DNA of 64,000 nt from Streptomyces sp. CG4 (GTDB lineage Bacteria > Actinomycetota > Actinomycetes > Streptomycetales > Streptomycetaceae). Shown here one piece after another: positions 7,753 through 16,001 of the stretch (position 1 is the first letter of the stretch; every line of letters starts with the position of its first letter). The stretch covers positions 9,424,001 through 9,488,000 of the forward strand of contig NZ_CP163525.1 of assembly GCF_041080655.1 (NCBI RefSeq). The letters are read 5' to 3'. The notes beneath the pieces were generated by a model. It worked only from the letters and a program-made list of their open reading frames with translations, had not been told where the DNA came from and made no database searches. A program made the position numbers and the translations under genes.

Positions 7753-9420
7753 TCACGGCGTCCTGGCGCGTGTATGACGCCGCCCGCCCCCGCGCACCGG
7801 TTCCCGCCGGGTGCCGCGCGCGCCGGTCACGGCCAGGCAGCACACGGCGCCGAACAGGAGTACGCCGATCGGCAGCAGCGCGGTGTCCCGCATGGCCGCG
7901 ACGAAGCCGTGCCGGTACGCGGCCACGGCCAGCGTGTGGAACAGCTCTGCGGAGTGCGGGTCGAGGGATCCGGGCACCGGGACGTCGGTCCCGGCGCCGG
8001 CTGTCAGGCCTCGGGTCACTCCTCGGTCGACCCCGGCCACGAATGGGCGCCGTACCGCCTCCGGCAGCAACCCGGCTGTGTCCAGGGCCTGTTGGTGCAC
8101 CGCGACCGCGGTCCTGCTCTGCAGCAGTGCCCCGCCGGCCGCGCTGCCGAGGACCCCGCCGACCTGCCGCGTGGTGTTCAGCACGCCGGAGGCGGGCCCG
8201 GCGAGTGCGCCGTCCACGGCGTCCATGCCGATCTTCGTCACCGGTGCCAGTACGCAGCCGATGCCGATGTCCGCGACCAGCATGGCGGGCAGGAGGTGCC
8301 AGGGGTTCATGCCCGGACGGGCCGACAAGGCGATGAGCGCGAGGCCGAGGGCGTAGGTCAACAGTCCGGCCAGGAGAAGGGACTTGCCGCCCACCCGGTC
8401 GGCGAGGCGCCCGGCCACCTGGGCGACGGCGGCCGCGGCCAGCGGGGTCGGCGCGGTGACCAGCCCCGCCCGCAGGGCGGAGCAGCCGAGGACCTGCTGC
8501 AGGAACAGGGTGATCGGCAGCACGCTGCCGATCACCGCGAAGTGGACGCCGGCGCCGATGACATTGGCCAGCCCGAAGTCGCGGTGCGCGAACAGGGACC
8601 GGGGCAGCAGGGCCTGCCGGTGCGGACCCGGTGCCGGCCGTCCCGTCGCCGTCCCGCGGCGCCACTGCTGGACCGCGAAGAGCACCAGGAGCACGATGCC
8701 CGTGCCGAGGACCCAGGGGACGGTGACGGGGCCGGCGATCGCACCGGACCCGTAGCGTCCGCCCTCCAGCAGGCCGAAGGTGAGCGCCGTCAGACCACCC
8801 GTCACCAGGGCGAGGCCCGTCGGATCCCAGCCGCGGTTGCCCCTCGGTCCCGGTTCCGGGACGAATACGGCCGCCGAGACCAGCGCGACGATGCCCACCG
8901 GTACGTTGACGAAGAAGATCCACTGCCATCCGGCGCGGCTCACCAGGAGCCCGCCCAGGAGCGGCCCGGCGACGATGGACACGCCGATGACGCTGGTGAG
9001 CACGCCGAATGCGGCACCACGCCGCTGCGGTGGGAACAGCGCGGCGACGAGGGCGCCGGTCTGAGGGGTGAGCAGGGCCGCGCCCACGCCCTGCAGGGCA
9101 CGCAGCGCGATGAGTTCCACCGCGCCGTCGGACAGTCCGCACAGCGCGGAGGCGAGGGTGAACAGCAGCAGTCCGGCCAAGTAGACCCGTTTGGGACCGA
9201 AGCGGTCACCCAGCCGCCCCGCGGTGATCATGAGGATCGCGTAGCTGAGGACATACGCGTTGACGATCCACAGCACCTGGTCGAGCCCGGTGGCCAGGTC
9301 CTTCATCATGACCGGGATCGCCATGTGCACGATCGAGGTGTCCAGCACCATCATGAAGAGGGCGGGGCAGATGACGCCGAGGACGCCCCAGGGGGGCCGG
9401 GGGCGGGCGTGGGACGCCAT
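7753..9420 (-). CDS. MFS exporter, DHA2 (14-TM) drug:H+ antiporter family
   Basis: The 555-residue protein has about 14 hydrophobic segments and MFS signatures: motif C-like LDTSIVHMAIPVMMKDL in TM1, motif A GRLGDRFGPKRVY after TM2, and the TM5 motif GPLLGGLLVSRAGWQWIFFVNVP. The start at 9420 is supported by GGGAGAAG immediately upstream. It is the last gene of the leftward arm of the biosynthetic cluster, 79 bp after an SDR gene, and probably exports the product or confers self-resistance. Confidence 0.93.
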   Translation of the reverse strand: MASHARPRPPWGVLGVICPALFMMVLDTSIVHMAIPVMMKDLATGLDQVLWIVNAYVLSYAILMITAGRLGDRFGPKRVYLAGLLLFTLASALCGLSDGAVELIALRALQGVGAALLTPQTGALVAALFPPQRRGAAFGVLTSVIGVSIVAGPLLGGLLVSRAGWQWIFFVNVPVGIVALVSAAVFVPEPGPRGNRGWDPTGLALVTGGLTALTFGLLEGGRYGSGAIAGPVTVPWVLGTGIVLLVLFAVQQWRRGTATGRPAPGPHRQALLPRSLFAHRDFGLANVIGAGVHFAVIGSVLPITLFLQQVLGCSALRAGLVTAPTPLAAAAVAQVAGRLADRVGGKSLLLAGLLTYALGLALIALSARPGMNPWHLLPAMLVADIGIGCVLAPVTKIGMDAVDGALAGPASGVLNTTRQVGGVLGSAAGGALLQSRTAVAVHQQALDTAGLLPEAVRRPFVAGVDRGVTRGLTAGAGTDVPVPGSLDPHSAELFHTLAVAAYRHGFVAAMRDTALLPIGVLLFGAVCCLAVTGARGTRREPVRGGGRRHTRARTP

Positions 9421-9499
9421 CGCTTCTCCCTTCGTGCGAGGCCCTACGGCCCGGATCGTCCGTACGGCGCGGGACGCGGCCACAGCACGCGTGCGGTGG

Positions 9500-10255
9500 T
9501 CACCGCGCCGTGTAGCCGCCGTCCACGACGAGTTCGGCGCCGGTGATGTAGGAGGCCGCGTCGGAGGCCAGGAACCCCACGGCGGCGGCTACCTCGGACG
9601 GCCGTGCCAGGCGCGCCAGCGGCGTCGCCGCGACGACGTCCGCGATGAAGCCCTGGGGTGCCGTTCCGGTCATCGGGGTGTCGACCATGCCGGGGTAGAC
9701 CGCGTTGACCCGGATATCGAAGGGAGCCAGCTCGACCGCGGCGGCCGTGGTCATGGCGCGTATCGCCCCCTTGGCCGCGTGGTAGGCGAAGGAGGCGCCG
9801 GAGCCGACCATGCCGTAGACCGAGGCGATGTTGACGATCGCTCCGCCGCCGGCCGAGCGGAGGCAGGGCACGGCCGCCCGCATGCCGAGCCAGGTGCCGC
9901 GCTGGCAGGTGTCCACCACCCGTTCCCACTCCGGTGCGTCGAGGTGTTCCAGCCCGCTGATCCCCAGTGTTCCCGCGTTGTTGACGAGTACGTGGAGGCG
10001 GCCGAAGCGGCGGCGGGCGAACCGGGTCACCTGTTCCCAGGCCGCGGGATCGGTGACGTCGAGCGGGTGGCCGACGGCCCGGCCGGAAGGCCGGCCGCGG
10101 CCCAGCGCGTCGGCGGCGGCCCGGCACGCCTCGCCGTCCAGATCGGTGACCACGACCCCGGCGCCCTGCTCCACGAGCAGGCGGGCCACGGCGTGCCCGA
10201 TCCCGCCGAGCGCCCCGGTCACCACGGCCACCCGGCCGTCGAGGCGGCCGTTCAT
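9500..10255 (-). CDS. Short-chain dehydrogenase/reductase
   Basis: The 251-residue classical SDR has the cofactor motif TGALGGIGHAVA, NNAG, and a catalytic triad in NIASVYGMVGSGASFAYHAAKG (Ser, Tyr, Lys). The Asp in VVVTDLDG at the end of beta-2 suggests NAD(H) preference. It lies between the second PPTase-like gene and the exporter on the leftward arm, so it probably reduces or oxidises a hydroxyl/ketone in the cluster product. It is a second SDR distinct from the ACP-dependent ketoreductase at 15255-16001. Confidence 0.9.
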   Translation of the reverse strand: MNGRLDGRVAVVTGALGGIGHAVARLLVEQGAGVVVTDLDGEACRAAADALGRGRPSGRAVGHPLDVTDPAAWEQVTRFARRRFGRLHVLVNNAGTLGISGLEHLDAPEWERVVDTCQRGTWLGMRAAVPCLRSAGGGAIVNIASVYGMVGSGASFAYHAAKGAIRAMTTAAAVELAPFDIRVNAVYPGMVDTPMTGTAPQGFIADVVAATPLARLARPSEVAAAVGFLASDAASYITGAELVVDGGYTAR

Positions 10256-10328
10256 GCCGGCACCTCGCTTAGCTCGGCCCCGCGTGCACGAGGCAGGCAC
10301 CCTTGGATGATCGGCTCGCTCCCCTCGC

Positions 10329-10736
10329 TCATGTCGCGGCTCCGGGGGAGTGACGCCCGGCCCCGGCGGAGGGCAGCCAGGCGAGCGCCGCGGCGTATCC
10401 GCGGGCGTGCGCCAGCGACACCCCCGGCCGGGCCGCTCCGTGTCCGCGCGTCCGGGGGGCCAGCTCACCGCCGAGGTGCAGCACGGGCGCCGCGCCGGGT
10501 CGCCGCCGTATCTCCATGTCCTGCCACGGCGGTGGGTACGGCCATGCCAGCAGGTCCAAGCCCGCCTCCTTGGCCAGCTTGCGCACGGAGAGGTGTTCCT
10601 CGGTCCGCAACAGGCCGTGTGCGTAGGCCAGTTCGGCCTCGGTGAGCCAGCGGGCCCACCGAGGATCGCCGGCCGGCGGCGTCTGCTGCGGCGTCGCCAG
10701 ACGCAGGGCCAGGCGCGGTCGGGCACGGTGGCTCAT
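10329..10736 (-). CDS. Degenerate AcpS-type 4'-phosphopantetheinyl transferase homologue
   Basis: The 135-residue product aligns by eye with holo-ACP synthases: RWLTEAELAYAHGLL, then LSVRKLAKEAGLDLLAW (the R-x-x-x-KEA helix whose Glu binds metal), WQDMEIRRRPGAAPVLHLGG, and a terminal VSLAHARGYAAALAWL strand-helix. It lacks the N-terminal G-x-D-x-x motif that supplies the other metal-binding Asp. The ATG overlaps the KS-CLF stop codon (ATGA), so translation is coupled. It could be inactive, a regulatory subunit, or half of a mixed trimer with the more complete paralogue at 17023-17484, because AcpS active sites lie at subunit interfaces. That partnership is inference. Confidence 0.6.
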   Translation of the reverse strand: MSHRARPRLALRLATPQQTPPAGDPRWARWLTEAELAYAHGLLRTEEHLSVRKLAKEAGLDLLAWPYPPPWQDMEIRRRPGAAPVLHLGGELAPRTRGHGAARPGVSLAHARGYAAALAWLPSAGAGRHSPGAAT

Positions 10737-13243
10737 GACGGCCTCCCCCGTGTCGCCGTCTCCCACGCGCCCGGTGCGTCGGGGTGCCACGGGCTCAGGA
10801 CGAGAGAGGCGTAAGTACCGCCCCAGTTGGCCGCGGTGAGCAGGCAGGCCCGCCCCGCCTGGGCCGTCGGTGCGAGGTAGCCGTCCAGCCCGTCGAGCGG
10901 GTCCGACAGCCCGGGGATGTCCGGACTCCATCCGGTGCGCAGCGTCTCCGTGGCGCATACCGCCGACATCAGCGAGGTGGTGCTGGGCACATGGCCGACG
11001 TAGCCGGTGAGGTTGCTGAGCCGCACCGTGTCCGGCCGCCACACCCGGGCGACCGCGCGGGCCTCGGCCCGGTCGATCGCGGCGGTGCCGCGCGCGTCGC
11101 CGTACACCGTCCCGATGCCCTCCGGGTCCATCCCGGCGTCGTCCAACGCGCGCCGGAAGCTCTCCGCCCAGGCCCGCCCGGACGGGTCGTTGCCGGCGAT
11201 GCGATAGCCGTCGGAGGTGATCGCATGGCCCCGGACCTCGGCCAGGATCGTGGCACCGCGGGCCAGCGCGTGCTCCAGCGACTCCACGACCAGCGCCGTA
11301 CTGCCCGCGCCGAGCACCATTCCGCTGGGGGTGCCGCTGTAGGGACGGACGGTGTCCGGCGAGAGCAGGCCGAGTCGGTCGAATCCGTAGTGCACCAGGG
11401 GGGTCAGCTCATCGGCGCTCACCGCGAGCATCACCTCGGCCTCTCCGCGCCGGACCAGATCCGTGGCGTAGCCCAGCGCGCTGAGTCCGGACACGCAGCC
11501 GGTGGCCAGGGTCGACAGCGGGCCCCGGATCCGCAGGGCCAGGCAGGCGTGCCCGGCGGCCGCGTTCATCACGGAGTTGGGGAACAGGCGGGGATTCACC
11601 CGGTGCGGGCCGTCGGTACCGATGGTCTCGCTGAGCTGCTCCACCGTCTGTACCGGCCCGTTGAAGGTGCCGAAGACCATGCCGACCCGGTCCGCGTCGG
11701 ACGTGCCGACGCGCAGCGCGGCGTCGTCGAGGGCGAGCCGGCTCGCGGCGAGGGTCAGCAGCCCGATCTGGTCGAGCCGTCGGGCGTAGCCGCGGTCGAC
11801 GTGGCGTCGGCACTCGGCGGTGTCGATCTCGGCGGCCTGCCCGGTCCGGGAGAGACCCAGGTCGGCCAGACGGGCCGGGCCGACGCCCGTCCTCCCGTCC
11901 CGGAGTGCGGCGAGGAAGGCCTCCCGCCCGCTGCCCACGGCCGAGACGGGACCCGCCCCGGTGATCACGACGCGGTGGTCGGGCCGGGGTGGGGCGGCCG
12001 GTACGGGCCGCCGCCCCAGGACGAGCGAGCAGTTGTTGCCGCCGAAGGCGAAGGAGTTGGACACGACGACATCCAGCTCCTGTTCGCGTGCCCGGTTCGG
12101 CACGATGTCGCGGACCTGTTCGCGGTTCTCGTCCGCATTGACCGTCGGGGGCAGCACGCCGTCCCGCAGCGCGAGCACACAGGTCGCGGCCTCCAGGGCA
12201 CCGGCCGCGCCGAGCATGTGCCCGACCTGGGACTTCGTACTGCTCATCGGGGCCGGCGGCACATCCGCGAACAGGGCGGCGACGGCTTTGGTCTCGGCGC
12301 TGTCGTTGGTGGGCGTGCCGGTACCGTGCCCGTTGACGTAATCCACCTGAGCCGCCGTCAGGCCGGCCTGCGCCAGTCCCTTCCGCATGGCACGGAGGGC
12401 GCCGCTGCCGGCCGGGTCCGGGGCGGTGGCATGGTACGCGTCGCTGGTGAGCGCGTAGCCCAGGACGTAGCCCAGGATCTCGGCGCCGCGCCGCCGGGCG
12501 GACGACTCCGACTCCATCACCAGGATCGCCGCGCCCTCGCCGATGTTGAGCCCGGTACTGCGGGAGTAGGGCGCACACGGCTCGGGGTCGAGCGCGTTGA
12601 GGCTGTCGAAGCCGGCCAGGGAGAGGATGTCCAGGACGTCCACCCCGCCGGCGAGCATCACATCGGCGCGTCCCTCCCGGATGGCGTCCGTCGCGAACCC
12701 GATGGAGTTGGCTCCGGCCGCACAGGCGTTGGAGATCACCACCTTCGGTCCCCGGAACTGGAAGGCGATGCTCAGCGCGTCGGCGGAGGTGTAGAGCGGG
12801 TAGTGGAACAGCAGATCGCGGCGTGGTGCCTCCGGGCCGTTGCGCAGCAGCTCCCAGTGGAACTCCTCGCCGCGTTCCAGTCCACCGACCGAGGTGCCGA
12901 CGGCGACCCCCATGCGGTAGGGGTCGAGTCCCGCAGGGTTGTGGTCGCCGCCGCCCGCGAGGTCGAGGCCCGCGCCCTTGAGCGCTTCTTCGGCCGCGTT
13001 CAGCGCCAGGGTCGTGGCGCGGTCGAGCCGTCCGCGCAGGCGGTGCCGGGACGCGGGCACCGAGGGAACCTCGCCGGAGTACCGGCAGCTGAGCGTCGAC
13101 ACGTCGATCCGTCCGGTCTTGCCGATGCCGGTGAGCCCCTCGCGGATTCCCCGCCACACCTGCTGTACTCCGTTGCCAAGGGCGCAGCTCAGCCCGATCC
13201 CGGTGACCGCGACGCGTTCTTGGCCGCTCTTGCTGGGGTTCAT
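10733..13243 (-). CDS. Fused ketosynthase-chain length factor-like protein (KS-CLF)
   Basis: One 836-residue ORF contains two thiolase-fold halves. Half 1 (about 10-410) is a complete ketosynthase: nucleophile C174 in NACAAGANS, H306 in NGHGTGT, K337 and H342 in STKSQVGH. Half 2 (about 425-825) is CLF-like: C583 in TGCVSG remains, but the first His is replaced by D716 (GDARGT) and the Lys by T746, while H751 is kept. The linker is short and Pro-rich (RRPVPAAPPRPDH). In type II PKSs the two subunits are normally separate genes. The ATG at 13243 has AGGAGAAGAG upstream. Neighbouring ACP, KR, DH and MAT genes define a dissociated reducing synthase that presumably builds a polyenoic or saturated acyl chain. 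Confidence 0.88.
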   Translation of the reverse strand: MNPSKSGQERVAVTGIGLSCALGNGVQQVWRGIREGLTGIGKTGRIDVSTLSCRYSGEVPSVPASRHRLRGRLDRATTLALNAAEEALKGAGLDLAGGGDHNPAGLDPYRMGVAVGTSVGGLERGEEFHWELLRNGPEAPRRDLLFHYPLYTSADALSIAFQFRGPKVVISNACAAGANSIGFATDAIREGRADVMLAGGVDVLDILSLAGFDSLNALDPEPCAPYSRSTGLNIGEGAAILVMESESSARRRGAEILGYVLGYALTSDAYHATAPDPAGSGALRAMRKGLAQAGLTAAQVDYVNGHGTGTPTNDSAETKAVAALFADVPPAPMSSTKSQVGHMLGAAGALEAATCVLALRDGVLPPTVNADENREQVRDIVPNRAREQELDVVVSNSFAFGGNNCSLVLGRRPVPAAPPRPDHRVVITGAGPVSAVGSGREAFLAALRDGRTGVGPARLADLGLSRTGQAAEIDTAECRRHVDRGYARRLDQIGLLTLAASRLALDDAALRVGTSDADRVGMVFGTFNGPVQTVEQLSETIGTDGPHRVNPRLFPNSVMNAAAGHACLALRIRGPLSTLATGCVSGLSALGYATDLVRRGEAEVMLAVSADELTPLVHYGFDRLGLLSPDTVRPYSGTPSGMVLGAGSTALVVESLEHALARGATILAEVRGHAITSDGYRIAGNDPSGRAWAESFRRALDDAGMDPEGIGTVYGDARGTAAIDRAEARAVARVWRPDTVRLSNLTGYVGHVPSTTSLMSAVCATETLRTGWSPDIPGLSDPLDGLDGYLAPTAQAGRACLLTAANWGGTYASLVLSPWHPDAPGAWETATRGRPS

Positions 13244-13304
13244 CTCTTCTCCTTCCGTCCCTTCCGGCGGCCGGGCGCACGCACCTGGCGTGCGCCGTCG
13301 GCCG

Positions 13305-14318
13305 TCAGTCAAGGGGCACGTCGAGGCTGGTGGCGGTCAGGAACGGGGCGGAGACCGTACGGATCGCGTCGCCCGATCCGGCGAGCATGAACTCCTGGCC
13401 GGAGGCGGCGACTTCGGCGTCGACCCGGCCGGTGCCGATGACCCGGCCCAGCCTGGGGGACCACACCGTGTGGGTGACGATGCCGACCTCGGCGTCGCGG
13501 ACCGCGATGGCCGTGCCCGGCTCCGGCCGGCCGGCCGATGCCTCCCAGGCGATCCAGCACACCGGGGTACGGCCCCTTCCGCCGTCTTCCGCCAGGCGTC
13601 CGGCGGACTCGTGCCCCGGGTCGATCATCCACTGCAGGCCCACCTCGAACGGTGTCACCTGGCCTCCGGCGCTCTCCTGCTCCAGGCTGGCGAACCGGAC
13701 CTCCATCCGGCACACGTCGAGCGCGTCCTTGCCGCACTCCCGCGCGCCGAGGGCGAGGAGCTCGGCCCGCAGCTCCGCGCCGTCCGCGGCGGGCACGAAG
13801 AACTTGTAGCCGTACTCGCCGGTGATTCCGGTACGGGAGACGACCAGGTCACGGCCGCCTCCCCAGTCGGCCGTGGCGAAGCTGCGGTAAGCCATGGAGG
13901 CCACCGGGAACGGCAGGTACTTCCGGGCGAGTTTGAACGACTCCGGCCCTTCGAGCGCGAGCACGGCGTACTCGGCGCTGACGTCCTGGGCGGTCACGTC
14001 CTCGTACGCCGTGGCCTCGGCGATCAGGTGGCCGGTCGCCTCCTTCGCCTGGGTCGGCCAGATCTCGACCAGGTAGTGCGCTGCATGGCAGTGGATCAGT
14101 ACTTCGGCGATGACTGTGCCGTTCTCGCGCAGCAGGAGGGCGGCCATGGCCTGGCCCTCCAGCAGGAAGTCGACGCCGCGCGTGGCGACCCGGCCGAGGT
14201 AGTCGGCCGCGCCGGGCCCGGAGACCCGCACCAGGCCCATGCCCTCGTAATCGATGAGCCCGCACGTCTCGCGCAGTGCCGTGTACTCCTCGGTGACATC
14301 CGTGTAGCTGGCCTTCAT
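13305..14318 (-). CDS. GcvT/aminomethyltransferase-family folate-binding-like protein in PKS operon
   Basis: The 337-residue protein has the glycine-cleavage T-protein fold: N-terminal TALRETCGLIDYEGMGLVRVSGPGAADYLGRV, middle SRTGITGEYGYKFFV, and DALDVCRMEVRF. The acidic pair in GGIxDDLIV of true T-proteins is replaced by A71-E72 (GTVIAEVLI), so classical methylene-tetrahydrofolate chemistry is doubtful. It lies 61 bp upstream of KS-CLF and 78 bp downstream of the dehydratase, within the synthase operon. Roles could include methyl or one-carbon transfer to the growing chain or a folate-independent activity. GGAG precedes the ATG. Confidence 0.8.
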   Translation of the reverse strand: MKASYTDVTEEYTALRETCGLIDYEGMGLVRVSGPGAADYLGRVATRGVDFLLEGQAMAALLLRENGTVIAEVLIHCHAAHYLVEIWPTQAKEATGHLIAEATAYEDVTAQDVSAEYAVLALEGPESFKLARKYLPFPVASMAYRSFATADWGGGRDLVVSRTGITGEYGYKFFVPAADGAELRAELLALGARECGKDALDVCRMEVRFASLEQESAGGQVTPFEVGLQWMIDPGHESAGRLAEDGGRGRTPVCWIAWEASAGRPEPGTAIAVRDAEVGIVTHTVWSPRLGRVIGTGRVDAEVAASGQEFMLAGSGDAIRTVSAPFLTATSLDVPLD

Positions 14319-14396
14319 CAGTAACTCCTCGCTGGATGAGCAGGGGTGGGATGGGGGAGTGGGGTTGAGGGGACCGGGGCGCTGCGGGCCGGGCCG

Positions 14397-14891
14397 TCAG
14401 GCGTCCTCGCGCTCGGTGACGGCGAGCCGTACGGTCATCACCCGTTCCCGGCCGACCGACGCCTGTCCGTTCACGGAGATGAGCCCGCCGAGCCGCGGCC
14501 CGCTCTCCGCCCGCAGCACCACCTGGTCACCCGGGTGGACCGGCCGGAGGAACTTCGCCTGGCGGATCTCCGCCAGATACCCCACCCGGTCCGCCACGTC
14601 GCCGACGAGCTCGCCGGTCGCGCGCAGTGCTCCCGCGCTGCCGTAGATCACGGCCGCGAGCTGGGCGACGCACTCGACGAGCAGCACCCCGGGGTAGAGC
14701 ATCCGGCCGGGGAAGTGGCCGGCCAGCACGGGATCGGACGCGGTGACGTTCTTGACCGCTTCGGCGCTCACTCCGGGATTCAGCGCGGTGACCCGGTCGA
14801 GCAGGAAGAAGGGGTGGCGGTGCGGCAGCAGCCGGGCGATGTCGTCGGCGCTCAGCGTCCGTGCCGCGGGGTGGGGGCGCTCCGGTGTCAT
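14397..14891 (-). CDS. FabZ-like (3R)-hydroxyacyl-ACP dehydratase
   Basis: The 164-residue hot-dog protein has LLPHRHPFFLLDRV at the N-terminus and the catalytic block with H59 in GHFPGRMLYPGVLLVE and E73, matching FabZ. It removes water from beta-hydroxyacyl-ACP to give trans-2-enoyl-ACP. No enoyl reductase is seen in the window, so double bonds could persist and yield a polyene unless a primary-metabolism ER acts. The start overlaps the ACP stop codon by 4 bp. Confidence 0.92.
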   Translation of the reverse strand: MTPERPHPAARTLSADDIARLLPHRHPFFLLDRVTALNPGVSAEAVKNVTASDPVLAGHFPGRMLYPGVLLVECVAQLAAVIYGSAGALRATGELVGDVADRVGYLAEIRQAKFLRPVHPGDQVVLRAESGPRLGGLISVNGQASVGRERVMTVRLAVTEREDA

Positions 14892-15175
14892 GACCGGGCC
14901 GCCTCGATGTGGTCGACCAGGCGGTTCAGCGAGAGCAGGCTGTGGGTGTCGTCGTCGGTGATGGTGACACCGAAGACGTCCTCGACGGCCATCGCCAACT
15001 CCAGGGTGTCGATGGAGTCCAGTTCCAGGCCGCGGCCGAACAGCGGCTGGTCGTCCCCGATGGCCGCCGGGTCGACGTCCAGCGACAGCCGTTCCACCAG
15101 CAACTCCTTGACTTCCCTGGCGAGTTGCTGTCGTGCACCGGCTCGCCGAGTGGCCTCGTCGAGTGTCATCGTCAT
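14888..15175 (-). CDS. Acyl carrier protein
   Basis: The 95-residue protein carries the phosphopantetheine motif GLELDSIDTLEL with attachment Ser54, acidic helix II residues, and about 25 extra N-terminal residues. It carries the growing chain between the fused KS-CLF, ketoreductase and dehydratase. It overlaps the dehydratase gene by 4 bp and lies 79 bp downstream of the ketoreductase gene. Two AcpS-type genes in the cluster are the likely source of its holo form. Confidence 0.95.
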   Translation of the reverse strand: MTMTLDEATRRAGARQQLAREVKELLVERLSLDVDPAAIGDDQPLFGRGLELDSIDTLELAMAVEDVFGVTITDDDTHSLLSLNRLVDHIEAARS

Positions 15176-15254
15176 GACGGTCTCCTTTTGTGGTGTGAGG
15201 GGTGTGCGTGGGGTTTTCGCGGTGGGGCGAACGGGGGCTCTTCGGTGTGCGGGG

Positions 15255-16001
15255 TCAGCTGATGAGCCCGCCGTCGACGACGACGGAGGTCCCGGTGACG
15301 TACGCCGCCTCGTCGCTGAGCAGGAAGCGCACCACCGAACTGACCTCCGCGGGCCGCCCGATACGGCCCAGCGGAACCCGCCGGAGGTTCTCCTCCAGCT
15401 GAGCGGGCGGCATCTGCCGGGTCATCGCGGTGTCGACGAAGCCGGGGACGACGGCGTTGACGCGTACGCCGTAGCCGCCGAGTTCCTTGGCCAGGGCCTT
15501 CACCATGGCCAGTACCCCCGCCTTGGACGCCGCGTAGTTGGCCTGGCCCGCAGGCGGGTTGAAGGCGCTGGTGGAGCCGATCGTGACGATGGCGCCCCGG
15601 CGCCTAGCGGCCATCATCCGCCCGGCCGCACGGGTGCACAGGAACGCCCCGGTGAGGTTGGTGTCGATCACCTTCCGCCACTTCGCGTCGCCCATCATCA
15701 CCGCGTAGCCGTCCTGGGTGATGCCGGCGTTGTGCACCAGGGCGTCGAGGCCGCCGTACCGGGCACGGATGTGCCGGAACATGCGGTCCACGTCCGCGGG
15801 TTCGGCGATGTCTCCCTGGAGCAGTTCGGCGTCCGGCTGCAGTTCCCGTACGGCGTGCAGTGCCTCCTCGGCCCGGTCGGGGTTTCTGCGGTGGTTGAGC
15901 AGCACCGTGGCGCCGGCCCGGGCGAGGTCGGTGGCCACGGCCAGCCCGATTCCCTTGGTGGCCCCGGTGACCAGTGCGACCCGTCCGTCGAAGTCGGTCA
16001 T
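15255..16001 (-). CDS. FabG-like 3-oxoacyl-ACP reductase
   Basis: The 248-residue SDR has TGATKGIGLAVA, HNAG (His replacing the first Asn of NNAG), and the triad STSAFNPPAGQANYAASKAG (Ser, Tyr, Lys). RRNP after beta-2 suggests NADPH. The C-terminal VTGTSVVVDGG is typical of FabG enzymes. It overlaps the malonyltransferase gene by 4 bp. Predicted role: reduction of each 3-ketoacyl-ACP formed by KS-CLF before FabZ dehydration. Confidence 0.93.
   Translation of the reverse strand: MTDFDGRVALVTGATKGIGLAVATDLARAGATVLLNHRRNPDRAEEALHAVRELQPDAELLQGDIAEPADVDRMFRHIRARYGGLDALVHNAGITQDGYAVMMGDAKWRKVIDTNLTGAFLCTRAAGRMMAARRRGAIVTIGSTSAFNPPAGQANYAASKAGVLAMVKALAKELGGYGVRVNAVVPGFVDTAMTRQMPPAQLEENLRRVPLGRIGRPAEVSSVVRFLLSDEAAYVTGTSVVVDGGLIS

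Noticed and set aside
10784..13390. 868-codon plus-strand ORF opposite the KS-CLF gene
   Set aside because: It mirrors the coding phase of a well-supported gene and shows no conserved motifs.
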